Positions 48,708 through 56,487 of a stretch of 56,865 nt of DNA are shown one piece after another (the first letter of the stretch is position 1; every line of letters starts with the position of its first letter). This stretch comes from JAGOBP01 sp046328575 (GTDB lineage: Bacteria > Chloroflexota > Anaerolineae > Fen-1058). The translations under genes and the position numbers were made by a program. Location: positions 1 to 56,865 of the forward strand of contig JAXLWI010000028.1 in NCBI GenBank assembly GCA_046328575.1, written 5' to 3'. A model generated the notes under the pieces. That model saw only the letters and a list, made by a program, of their open reading frames with translations. It ran no database searches and had not been told where the DNA came from.

Positions 48708-49850
48708 ATGGATTTCACATTGACCGAAGAACAAATCAGTTTTCGCAAACTCTTTCGCGATTTCGCCACGAAGGAAGTGGCGAAGGTGGCGAAGCACACG
48801 GATGAGACCGAAGAACCACCGATTGATCTTCTCAACAAAGCGGCGCAGCAGGGCTTCTTCGCCGCAATGATTCCCGAAGACCTCGGCGGCGCGGCGCTCG
48901 ATCCGTTGAGCTACACGTTGCTGATCGAAGAACTGGCAAAGGCGTGCCTGTCCACAGCCGTCACCATCGCCACGCACAACAGCCTCGTCGTATACCCGAT
49001 CGTCTCACGCGGCACCGCCGATCAGAAAGACAACTGGCTGTCGATTTTGGCCGAAAATCCCGGCGGTTTTGCCCTCAACGAACCTGATGCCGGATCAGAC
49101 ACCTCGCGCTTAAGCACGCGTGCGAAACGAACAAACGATGGCTACGTCATCAACGGCGTGAAGACGTGGGTCACGAATGCGGGTATCGCAAAGTTGCTGC
49201 TCGTCATTGCGCAAGCCGACGGCGGCCCAACGGCCTTCGCGATCGATCCCGCAACACCCGGCGTCAAGATCGGTCACCGCGAGCCGACCACGGGCCTGCG
49301 CGGTGTCACGTTCAATACCGTCTACTTCGATGCCGTTGGGGTGACAGAGGCCGATCGGCTTGGCAATGAGGGCGAAGGCTTGGTCATCGCGCAAGCGGCT
49401 ATGGCGCACTATCAACTCGCCGTTGCAGCAACTGCGCTGGGCCTCGATCAACATGCCGTCGCGCAGGGCCGTGCATTTGCCATCGAGCGCAAGCAGTTTG
49501 GCGTGAGTATTGCGACTAAGCAAGGCTTGGGCAATTACTTTGCCGACGCCGAGATCAACGCCGAAGTGCTGCGCCATCAAATCGAATATGCGGCGTGGCT
49601 GTACGATCAAGGTAAAGACTTTGCGGCAGCAGCATTGAAGGCTAAGTTGTTCGGTGCGAAGGCTGCGCGCGAAACGGCCAATCACATGTTGCAAGTGCAC
49701 GGCGGCTACGGCTTCAGCGACGAATACACCATCTCGCAGTTGTATCGCGATGCACGCTCGCTCGATCTATTGGGCGGCACACCGCAAGTCGGCCGCATCG
49801 CCGTGTGGCAAGAAGTCTTCGCCGATTCAGGTGTCGTGATTAAACCCTAA
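48708..49850 (+). CDS. Acyl-CoA dehydrogenase-like protein without the usual catalytic Glu
   Basis: 380 residues, full-length fold: FALNEPDAGSDTSRL (FAD loop), RKQFGVSIATKQGL, LQVHGGYGFSDEY and YRDARSLDLLGGTPQVGRI. In the last block the family consensus is YEGTSEIQR with the catalytic Glu; here it is LGGT, so Glu is Gly. The alternative Glu place used by isovaleryl-CoA dehydrogenase also seems unoccupied. It may use another base, act as a reductase or bind acyl-CoA only. ATG 48708 follows GGAGGT. Confidence 0.88.
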   Translation: MDFTLTEEQISFRKLFRDFATKEVAKVAKHTDETEEPPIDLLNKAAQQGFFAAMIPEDLGGAALDPLSYTLLIEELAKACLSTAVTIATHNSLVVYPIVSRGTADQKDNWLSILAENPGGFALNEPDAGSDTSRLSTRAKRTNDGYVINGVKTWVTNAGIAKLLLVIAQADGGPTAFAIDPATPGVKIGHREPTTGLRGVTFNTVYFDAVGVTEADRLGNEGEGLVIAQAAMAHYQLAVAATALGLDQHAVAQGRAFAIERKQFGVSIATKQGLGNYFADAEINAEVLRHQIEYAAWLYDQGKDFAAAALKAKLFGAKAARETANHMLQVHGGYGFSDEYTISQLYRDARSLDLLGGTPQVGRIAVWQEVFADSGVVIKP

Positions 49851-49867
49851 TAACTGTAGATTGGATC

Positions 49868-50500
49868 ATGGCCAATAAACTGAAACGCACCTATCACATC
49901 ATCGGGTTTGTGGTTTCGCAGATCGTCAACGTGCCGTTTGTGGCGGGTGCGGCGATCACGCTACTGTTGTTTACCGTGCAACCCGATGTACCGCACCGAC
50001 TCGTTGGCTGGGGCGTGTCGCTGATCTTCCTGACCCTCGTGCCCGCGCTGAGTCTGTTGTTTTACATTCCGCGCCGCGATGCGATCTCGCGTCGCCTTGA
50101 GCCGTGGGCATCGACTGAAAAACGGCAGCGGGTCATGAGTTTCGTCTTCATGGCCGTCAGCTATCCGATCGGGTTTGCGCTGCTCAAAATCATTCAAGCC
50201 CCACCCATCTTCGAGGCGATCATGTTGACGTATGTGATCGTGGTGTTGGGCTTGATCCTCGTCAACATTTTCTTTAAGGCGAGCGGTCACGCCGCAGGTG
50301 TCGCCGGCCCGGTGAGTGCGCTGATCTATCTTTACGGTTTGATCGCAACACCGCTCATCGCGTTGATCCCGTTGACGATGTGGGCGCGCGTGCGCGCGAA
50401 GGGCCACACGCTGTCGCAGACGATTGTGGGTGCGTTGTTATCGGCCGGAATTACCATCGCCGTGTTGTTTCTCTACGGCTTTCGTCCCGGGCAGTTTTAA
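49868..50500 (+). CDS. Six-helix membrane protein with PAP2-like SGH motif
   Basis: 210 residues, about six membrane helices. KASGHAAGVAGPV in the fifth region resembles the SGH motif of PAP2-type phosphatases, but the other PAP2 motifs (KxxxxxxRP and SRxxxxxHxxxD) are not seen, so phosphatase activity is doubtful. It lies between two acyl-CoA dehydrogenases, 17 bases after the first; a role in lipid or acyl transfer at the membrane is only a guess. Confidence 0.75.
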   Translation: MANKLKRTYHIIGFVVSQIVNVPFVAGAAITLLLFTVQPDVPHRLVGWGVSLIFLTLVPALSLLFYIPRRDAISRRLEPWASTEKRQRVMSFVFMAVSYPIGFALLKIIQAPPIFEAIMLTYVIVVLGLILVNIFFKASGHAAGVAGPVSALIYLYGLIATPLIALIPLTMWARVRAKGHTLSQTIVGALLSAGITIAVLFLYGFRPGQF

Positions 50501-50522
50501 CCGACCAACATAGGTGGTGAGT

Positions 50523-51707
50523 ATGGACTTTGATCTCTCGCGTGAACATCAAGCTTTGCGCAAATTGGTGCGCGAGTTTGCTGAAGAAGTGGTGAAACCA
50601 GCGGCTCGGCAAGCCGATCGGACCAGCCAACCGCCGACCGAAGTCATCAAACAAGCGGGCGAAATCGGCCTGTTTGGCGTGCCGTTTCCGCGTGAATATG
50701 GCGGCATGGGCGCGGGCGAAACCGGCTATTGCATTTTGATGGAAGAACTGGGCCGCGTCGATACCAGCTTTGCTACCATCATTGGTGCGCACATCGGCAT
50801 CGGCACGATGGCGATTTATCTGGGCGGCAACAAACGCATCCGCGAGAAGTACCTGCCCGATTTGTGCAGCGGCAAAAAGATCGGCGCGTTTGCGTTAACC
50901 GAACCGCAAGCCGGATCGGATGCGGCGTCGATCAAATTGCGCGCGACCAAAGAAGGCGATTCGTACATCCTCGACGGCTCAAAGATGTGGATCACCAACG
51001 GCCCGATGGCGAGCACGATGGCGATTCTAGCTGTGACCGATCCGGCATTGGGCGCACGCGGCGGCGCGACAGCCTTTGTCGCGTCCACGCGCGATGATGA
51101 CGGCAACCCGATCGAGGGTTTCACGCCCGGCAAATTCGAACACAAGATGGGCTTGCATGGCTCGCCGACGAGCGCGATTTCCTTCGACAATTTCCGGGTG
51201 CCCGCTGAAAATATTTTGGGGCAGACTGGCCTCGGCTTTGTAGTCTTCATGCAGACGCTCGACATCGGGCGCGTAACGTTAGGTGCGGCGACGCTGGGCG
51301 GCGCGCAGAGCGCGCTGCAGCAATCGCTGGAATGGGCGGCAATGCGTACGCAATTTGGCAAGCCACTGGCACACGCGCAGACCATTCAATTTATGGTCGC
51401 GGATATGGCCGCCGAGGTGGAGGCGCTCCGTTCGTTGGTATATCGCACGGCGTGGCTCGTCGACAACAATCGCCCCTTCATCAAAGAGGCGGGCATGTGC
51501 AAATTGCTCGGCTCCGAGATTGCCTCGCGCTGCGTCGATCGCGCTACGCAGATTCACGGTGCGCTGGGCTATAGCCGTGACACCTTCGTCGAGCGCGGCT
51601 TCCGCGATTCGCGCATCGCCGAGATCTTCGAAGGCACCAATGAAATTCAGCGCATCCTGATCGCGGAGCAAATGTTTAGAGAAGTGGGCGTGAAGATTAG
51701 GCCGTAA
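50523..51707 (+). CDS. Acyl-CoA dehydrogenase
   Basis: 394 residues. FALTEPQAGSDAAS, MWITNG, RTQFGKPLAHAQTIQF, QIHGALGYSRDT and IFEGTNEIQRILIAEQMF with catalytic Glu present. Short/medium-chain or branched-chain type by general look. ATG 50523 is taken over two preceding GTG codons because AGGTGG lies before it and the protein then begins MDFDLSREH like its relatives. Next downstream is the second ETF pair, its likely acceptor. Confidence 0.92.
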   Translation: MDFDLSREHQALRKLVREFAEEVVKPAARQADRTSQPPTEVIKQAGEIGLFGVPFPREYGGMGAGETGYCILMEELGRVDTSFATIIGAHIGIGTMAIYLGGNKRIREKYLPDLCSGKKIGAFALTEPQAGSDAASIKLRATKEGDSYILDGSKMWITNGPMASTMAILAVTDPALGARGGATAFVASTRDDDGNPIEGFTPGKFEHKMGLHGSPTSAISFDNFRVPAENILGQTGLGFVVFMQTLDIGRVTLGAATLGGAQSALQQSLEWAAMRTQFGKPLAHAQTIQFMVADMAAEVEALRSLVYRTAWLVDNNRPFIKEAGMCKLLGSEIASRCVDRATQIHGALGYSRDTFVERGFRDSRIAEIFEGTNEIQRILIAEQMFREVGVKIRP

Positions 51708-51711
51708 AATA

Positions 51712-51774
51712 AACCACGGATGTCACGGATAAAAGAAACTAAGCCATCCGTGTGAATCCGCGACATCCGTGGTT
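51712..51774. repeat. Intergenic hairpin repeat, CCACGGATGTC type
   Basis: Arms AACCACGGATGTC (51712-51724) and GACATCCGTGGTT (51762-51774), an A-C mismatch, then 5 more pairs (CGGAT/ATCCG), 25-base loop. Same 13+1+5 stem layout as 48645-48692 though the sequence is unrelated. Confidence 0.85.
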
Positions 51775-51788
51775 AAAGAGGAAACGCT

Positions 51789-52544
51789 ATGAAAATCGTC
51801 GTCTGCATCAAACCCGTGCTTGATCCGCGCGGCATGACGGTGAACCGCAAAGCGGAGAAGGTCTTTATCAATCAAGAAGACTATATGATCGATCCGGGCA
51901 GCAAGGCCGCCTTGGAAGTGGCCGCGTCGATCAAAGCGCAAGACTCAACCACGCACGTGATCGCGATGTCGGTGGGCACCGATCGGGCCGATGATGCCCT
52001 GCGCGAAGCGCTGGCGCGCGGCGCCGATCGCGCCATCTTGATCGGACTGGACAACATCGACGCGTGGGCCGTGGCGAATTCACTCGCCGCCGCGATCAAT
52101 CGGTTGGGCGATATCGATCTGGTATTGTGCGGCGAGCAATCGCTGGACACAGGCGCGGGCGAGTTAGGGCCGCGTCTGGCGGAGAACCTCGATTGGCCGC
52201 AGATCACGCGCGCGGCGCAAGTTGAAGCGCACGGTGAGGCTTTCAAAGCGATCGTGCATCACGGCAACTTCGTGGCGATGGAAGTCACCGCGCCCGCCGT
52301 GATCTCGATCATGCCGGAGGCGTTCAAGGGCACCTTCGCCAATGGTTGGCGCTTGATGGACGCCTACAAGAAGATCGTGGTAGACATCTGGCGCGCCGAA
52401 GAATTGGGCCTGAGCGAAGATGATCTGCGCACGCTGACGGCGAAGAAAGAAGAGGCCTTCCCGCCCGAACGTCAACTCGGCACGCAAGTACGCAGCGCCA
52501 AAGAACTGGTATTGATGTTGAAGCGGGAAAGAATAATAGCGTAA
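51789..52544 (+). CDS. Electron transfer flavoprotein beta subunit, second copy
   Basis: 251 residues. MKIVVCIKPVLDPRG at the N terminus and LCGEQSLDTGAGELGPRLAENL in the nucleotide loop identify the family. It differs from the first copy: the NPWDEYAIEEA block is replaced by IDPGSKAALEVAASIK, so it belongs to a different subgroup. It pairs with the next gene and probably serves the dehydrogenase just upstream. Confidence 0.9.
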   Translation: MKIVVCIKPVLDPRGMTVNRKAEKVFINQEDYMIDPGSKAALEVAASIKAQDSTTHVIAMSVGTDRADDALREALARGADRAILIGLDNIDAWAVANSLAAAINRLGDIDLVLCGEQSLDTGAGELGPRLAENLDWPQITRAAQVEAHGEAFKAIVHHGNFVAMEVTAPAVISIMPEAFKGTFANGWRLMDAYKKIVVDIWRAEELGLSEDDLRTLTAKKEEAFPPERQLGTQVRSAKELVLMLKRERIIA

Positions 52545-52600
52545 TGAGTGACGAGTAATGAGTAAAATGCCGTTTACTCGTTACTTGTTACCTGTTACGA
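52541..52600. repeat. Heptad hairpin, GAGTAAC family, copy 3
   Basis: GTAATGA, GTGACGA, GTAATGA, GTAAAAT (52541-52568), then inverted units GTTACTT, GTTACCT, GTTACGA (52580-52600). Arms 52555-52566 and 52573-52584 pair with one G-T wobble. The etfB stop TAA is part of the first unit. Confidence 0.85.
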
Positions 52601-52612
52601 GAGGATAGTTCC

Positions 52613-53608
52613 ATGACAAGACTAACATTCTCTGACGAGCCTCGCGACATCTGGGTAGTGGCGGAAACCAAGGACGGGACGTTGACGCCGCTGACCAAAG
52701 AATTAGTTTACGGTGCGCGCACTTCCGCCGACATGATGGGGTTCTACGTTAAGGTGGCGTTGCTTGGATCGAACGTAGCCGACCTTGCGAATGAGTTGTA
52801 TCCCGTGGGCGCGGATCGCGTGATCGTGGCTGAGGACGATCGGTTGGCCGAGTTCAACGTGGAGACGTGGCTGAAAGTCTTGAGCGATCTCTTCGTCGCG
52901 CAGTCGCCAGAATTTGCGTTGTTTGGCGCCACCCCGATCGGCAATGCGCTGGCCCCGCGGCTCGCGCAGCGCTTCGGCACCGGCTTTATCGGCAACTGCG
53001 TGATGCTGAAGGTCGATGATTTTGAGCGCTGCTTCATCGGGCGGCGTGCGGCCTTTGGCGGCGAATACTTCGACGTGCTGACGACGGCGGACGGCAAGTC
53101 GCATTTTGCCACGGCGCTGCCTGACACCTTTGGCGAACCGTATCCCGATTACTCACGCTACGGCGAAGTGGAAACGTTCAGCGTCGATCTGGCGGACGTT
53201 CAGGTGAAAACCAAAACAATCGGGCCTATAGAGTACGCGCTGCCGAAACCGAAATTGAAATATGCCAGGCGCATCGTCTCCGTCGGACGACAAATCGGCG
53301 AGTTGAGTTGCGCTGAGTTATTAGCACAAAAACTCGGCGCACAACTGGCGGGCACACGCGAAGCGGTCGATGAAAGCTACATCGTCGAAGATCAAATCGT
53401 CGGCATTACGGGCGAGCGTGTTGCGCCGGACTTGTACATCGCGCTGGGCATTCGCGGCGATACGCAGCATACGTGGGGCATGAAGGATGCGCGTTACGTC
53501 GTGGCCGTGCATCCCGACGCCGATGCGCCGATCTTGAAGCAGGCCGATGCGGCGATTGTGGGCGATCCGGGGAAGTTTGCAGGAGAGTTGGCGAAACTCC
53601 TGGAGTAA
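52613..53608 (+). CDS. Electron transfer flavoprotein alpha subunit, second copy
   Basis: 331 residues. C-terminal FAD domain: VAPDLYIALGIRGDTQHTWG and VAVHPDADAPILKQADAAIVGDPGKF. The usual GISGAIQH is GIRGDTQH, so FAD contacts may differ from the first EtfA. AGAGGA precedes the ATG. A hairpin repeat begins at its last codons and a terminator follows, closing the beta-oxidation cluster. Confidence 0.9.
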   Translation: MTRLTFSDEPRDIWVVAETKDGTLTPLTKELVYGARTSADMMGFYVKVALLGSNVADLANELYPVGADRVIVAEDDRLAEFNVETWLKVLSDLFVAQSPEFALFGATPIGNALAPRLAQRFGTGFIGNCVMLKVDDFERCFIGRRAAFGGEYFDVLTTADGKSHFATALPDTFGEPYPDYSRYGEVETFSVDLADVQVKTKTIGPIEYALPKPKLKYARRIVSVGRQIGELSCAELLAQKLGAQLAGTREAVDESYIVEDQIVGITGERVAPDLYIALGIRGDTQHTWGMKDARYVVAVHPDADAPILKQADAAIVGDPGKFAGELAKLLE

Positions 53609-53649
53609 CGAGTAACCAGTAATAAGTAATCGCCTGTTGCTCGTTACTC
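53603..53649. repeat. Heptad hairpin, GAGTAAC family, copy 4
   Basis: GAGTAAC twice, CAGTAAT, AAGTAAT (53603-53630), then inverted GTTGCTCGTTACTC. Arms 53603-53616 and 53636-53649 pair over 14 bases with one G-T wobble. The first unit contains the etfA stop codon. Confidence 0.85.
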
Positions 53650-53662
53650 ATGACGCCACGCG

Positions 53663-53697
53663 ACTCGCCGTCCGATTGCTTTGGGCGGCGAGTTTTG
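53663..53697 (+). terminator. Terminator after the second etfBA pair
   Basis: ACTCGCCGTCC (53663-53673) and GGGCGGCGAGT (53683-53693) with a 9-base loop, followed by TTT-GTT. Confidence 0.75.
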
Positions 53698-53701
53698 TTA
53701 G

Positions 53702-53730
53702 TTGCTCAATTAGCGGCCTCCTGATACACT
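53702..53730 (+). promoter_or_regulatory. Promoter of the HAD/CoA-transferase genes, leaderless
   Basis: TTGCTC (53702-53707), 17-base spacer, extended TG-A-TACACT (53722-53730). The -10 ends 6 bases before GTG 53737, so transcription should begin at or next to the start codon. Confidence 0.6.
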
Positions 53731-53736
53731 TGCGGC

Positions 53737-54396
53737 GTGATTACCACCCTCATCTTTGATCTCGACGAGACGCTGTATCCGCGTAATGCCGGTTTGATGC
53801 AGGAGATCGGCGGGCGGATTTTACGTTACTTGATCGAGCGGCTGGGCCTATCGGACGAGCAAGCGCGTTTTCAAAAAGTCGATTACTTCCAACGCTACGG
53901 CACGACGCTGCGCGGCTTTGTCGTGGAACGACCCGATGTTGATCCCGAGGATTATCTGCACTTCGTACACGATATTGATTTGACGAAATATATCGGCCCC
54001 AATCCAGCACTGGTTGAGATGTTGCGGTCATTGCCGCAGCGCAAAGTCATCTTCACCAATGCCACCGTCGAACATGCACAAAACGTACTGACCATTCTGG
54101 GCTGTGCCGATCAGTTTGAGCGCATCATCGACGTGCGCGCCGTGAACTTCGTCAGCAAGCCCGATCCGCGCGCGTACGACTGCATTCTCGACCTCATCGG
54201 GGCGCGCGGCGACGAGTGTGCGTTGATCGAAGACAACGCCCGGAATTTAAGGCCCGCCAAGGCACTGGGCATGACGACGATTCTGGTGGACAGTAGTGAT
54301 TGTGCGGACGTGGATTATTGCGTGCGGGATATTCTCGATGTCAAAGCAGCAGTTGAACAAGCGATGACGAGACAGCGGGATAGCGAGACAAAGTGA
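53737..54396 (+). CDS. HAD-family phosphatase, pyrimidine 5'-nucleotidase-like
   Basis: 219 residues. Motif I DLDETLYP (both Asp), motif II FTNAT (Thr), motif III KPDPRAY (Lys), motif IV IEDNARNL (Asp). The DLDETLYP and the short alpha-helical cap (RYGTTLRGF) place it with SDT1/pyrimidine 5'-nucleotidase-like enzymes, so a nucleoside monophosphate is the likely substrate. GTG start, probably leaderless. Stop overlaps the next start. Confidence 0.85.
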   Translation: MITTLIFDLDETLYPRNAGLMQEIGGRILRYLIERLGLSDEQARFQKVDYFQRYGTTLRGFVVERPDVDPEDYLHFVHDIDLTKYIGPNPALVEMLRSLPQRKVIFTNATVEHAQNVLTILGCADQFERIIDVRAVNFVSKPDPRAYDCILDLIGARGDECALIEDNARNLRPAKALGMTTILVDSSDCADVDYCVRDILDVKAAVEQAMTRQRDSETK

Positions 54397-55178
54397 TGAA
54401 AGACAAAGTGACGACACTCGCAGCAGCTGCTGCGCTGGTGAAAAGCGGCGACACGCTGGCGCTGGGCGGCATGAATCTCTATCGGCGGCCGGTGGCCTTT
54501 GTGCGCGAACTGCTGAAGACCGACGTGCGCGATTTGACGCTGCTATGCTTCACCGCTTCATATGAAAGTGATCTGCTCATCGGCGCGGGCAAAGTGAGCA
54601 CCATTCGCACGTGCTATTGTGGACTGGAAGCGTTTGGCCTCGCGCCGATGTTCACGACATTAGCGACGCGCGGCGATTTAAGAGTGATCGAAGAATCAGA
54701 AAGCAGCCTAGCCTTTGGCTTGCGTGCGACGCTGGCCGGTGTGGGCTTTATGCCAGGGCAAGGCTGGGTTGGGACTGATATGCTGAAGGTGCGTCCCGAC
54801 GTGAAAGTAATCGATGATCCGTACACAGGCAAACCGGTCGTGGCCTTTCCAGCAGTGATGTGTGACGTCGCGGTCGTGCACGCGCCGATCGCCGATCGGT
54901 TTGGCAATGCCCGCTTGAAAGGCAATCTGGCCGTTGATCAAGAAATCTCGATGGCGGCCAAACACGTGATTGTTACGGCCGAAGAAATCGTCGACGAGTT
55001 GGATGCGCCGATCGAGTTGACGGGGCTGACCGTAAGTGCGGTTGTGCATACGCCGCGTGGCGCTTGGCCAACCTCGTGCTATCCCAATTACGCAGTAGAT
55101 GGTGAGGAGATTTTGCGTTACGGCGATGCGTGCGCGGCTGAAAAATTCGCAGATTATGTGAGTGCGCTTACAATCTGA
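54396..55178 (+). CDS. CoA-transferase alpha subunit, glutaconate CoA-transferase-like
   Basis: 260 residues of the family I CoA-transferase alpha subunit: ALGGMNLYRRPVAFVREL, FTASYESDLLIGAGKV and DVAVVHAPIADRFGNARLKGNLAVDQEISMAAKHVIVTAEEIVD. It should move CoA between carboxylic acids, but the catalytic Glu of the enzyme lies in the beta subunit, which is not the next gene. The start is ATG 54396 (TGATG overlap with the HAD stop) or GTG 54393. Confidence 0.85.
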   Translation: MKDKVTTLAAAAALVKSGDTLALGGMNLYRRPVAFVRELLKTDVRDLTLLCFTASYESDLLIGAGKVSTIRTCYCGLEAFGLAPMFTTLATRGDLRVIEESESSLAFGLRATLAGVGFMPGQGWVGTDMLKVRPDVKVIDDPYTGKPVVAFPAVMCDVAVVHAPIADRFGNARLKGNLAVDQEISMAAKHVIVTAEEIVDELDAPIELTGLTVSAVVHTPRGAWPTSCYPNYAVDGEEILRYGDACAAEKFADYVSALTI

Positions 55179-55208
55179 GCGCGTTGACTCACGCAAAGGA
55201 CGACTGCT

Positions 55209-55400
55209 GTGCTTCCAACACCTACCCCGATCGTACTAAGTGACCCTACTGCTGCTGGCAGCAGCCCGGTCAATGTGTTGATTGCGATTCTCATCATGGC
55301 CGTGGCTGTCGGTCTGCAGGTGCTGTTGTTCTATCGGCGGCGCAAACTGGCGCAGGCGCTGCAGGCCGAACGCGGTAAAGCTAAGTCGTCGGCAAAGTAA
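55209..55400 (+). CDS. Small single-span membrane protein
   Basis: 63 residues: Thr/Pro-rich outer part (MLPTPTPIVLSDPTAAGSSP), one membrane helix (VNVLIAILIMAVAVGLQVLLF), then a basic cytosolic tail (YRRRKLAQALQAERGKAKS). GTG start behind AAGGAC. Function unknown. Its last 20 bases overlap the end of the converging kinase gene. Confidence 0.65.
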   Translation: MLPTPTPIVLSDPTAAGSSPVNVLIAILIMAVAVGLQVLLFYRRRKLAQALQAERGKAKSSAK

Positions 55401-56487
55401 AGCTGAACTCGCTGCCGTGACCGGGCTCACTGATTACGCTCACTTGCCCGTTGAGCTTCGTCACAATGCGCTTGACAATCGACAGGCCTAGTCCGTGACC
55501 GGTGACGCGGGTATTTTCGAGGCGTTCAAATTCCGCGAATAGCCGCGACTGTTCTTCAACCGACAGGCCCGCGCCGTTATCACGGACCCAGAAACGCACC
55601 TGGCCGTTAGGTTCCAGCGTCGTACCCAATTCAATGTGCGGCGGCTGGCCGCCATATTTGACGGCGTTGCTGATGTAGTTCACCCATACTTCTTCGACCC
55701 ATGGCCCGTAGCCCAACACGATCGGCCAGTGTGACGGTACACTCACTTCTGCATGCGTGTCGTGCAGCATGTATTCCAAGCGTTCGCACGCTTCGGTCAC
55801 TATCTTCGCCATATCTAGCGGCGTAAGCGTAATCAACTGCTTGCGCACGCCAGCCAGCAGCATCAACTCTTCGATGATGTTGTTCATCTTGCGGCCCATG
55901 CGGCTGATCGACCGAACCGACGGGACCAATGCTTCCACCGGCGTAGTCAGCAAATCCTCGGCTAATAGTTCGGCGTGACCCATAATTGTGTTTAACGCAT
56001 TTTTGAGATCATGTGCCACGGTGTGCGCAAACGCGTCCAGTTCGGCGTTGCGCGTCTGCAAGTCGGCGTTGGCGGATAACAATTGCTTCTGCAAGTTGCG
56101 CAGCGCCAGATGCGTTGTGACACGCGCGGCGACCTCTTCCATCTGAAACGGCTTGGTGATGTAATCCACGCCACCGGCGGTGAACGCCTTGACTTTGCTG
56201 TCCACATCGTCGAGCGCGCTGATAAACAGCACCGGCACATCGCGCGTGCGATCTTCAGTTTTTAGGCGGGCACAGACTTCGTAGCCATTAAGATCAGGCA
56301 TACTCACGTCAAGCAGGATCAAATCGGGCGGAGCCGCCAGCGCCGCTTCGAGTGCCAATAAACCGCTGGGCACGGGCCGTACTTTGTAGCCGTGCGCGCT
56401 CAACATCTGCGTAAGCAACCGCAGATTGGCTGGCGTATCGTCCACCACCAAAATATCGCCTAAAGGAGTCGCGGTGCTGTCCATCAT
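55381..56487 (-). CDS. Response-regulator/histidine-kinase hybrid
   Basis: 368 residues. N-terminal receiver (about 10-125): ILVVDDTPANLR, phospho-acceptor Asp in LILLDVSMPDLNGYEV, Ser in FISAL and Lys in YITKPF. Then a short coiled coil (LQKQLLSANADLQTRNAELD), HisKA with His in HTVAHDLKNALN, and HATPase with NYISNAVKY, VRDNGAGL and TGHGLGLSIVKRI. There is no sensor domain, so input comes by phosphotransfer to the receiver. Overlaps the upstream gene by ATGA. Confidence 0.9.
   Translation of the reverse strand: MMDSTATPLGDILVVDDTPANLRLLTQMLSAHGYKVRPVPSGLLALEAALAAPPDLILLDVSMPDLNGYEVCARLKTEDRTRDVPVLFISALDDVDSKVKAFTAGGVDYITKPFQMEEVAARVTTHLALRNLQKQLLSANADLQTRNAELDAFAHTVAHDLKNALNTIMGHAELLAEDLLTTPVEALVPSVRSISRMGRKMNNIIEELMLLAGVRKQLITLTPLDMAKIVTEACERLEYMLHDTHAEVSVPSHWPIVLGYGPWVEEVWVNYISNAVKYGGQPPHIELGTTLEPNGQVRFWVRDNGAGLSVEEQSRLFAEFERLENTRVTGHGLGLSIVKRIVTKLNGQVSVISEPGHGSEFSFTLPTT

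Noticed and set aside
45471..53649. A CRISPR array, suggested by repeated units
   Set aside because: Units are 7 bases, degenerate and contiguous; there are no 25-40 base repeats with unique spacers and no cas genes.
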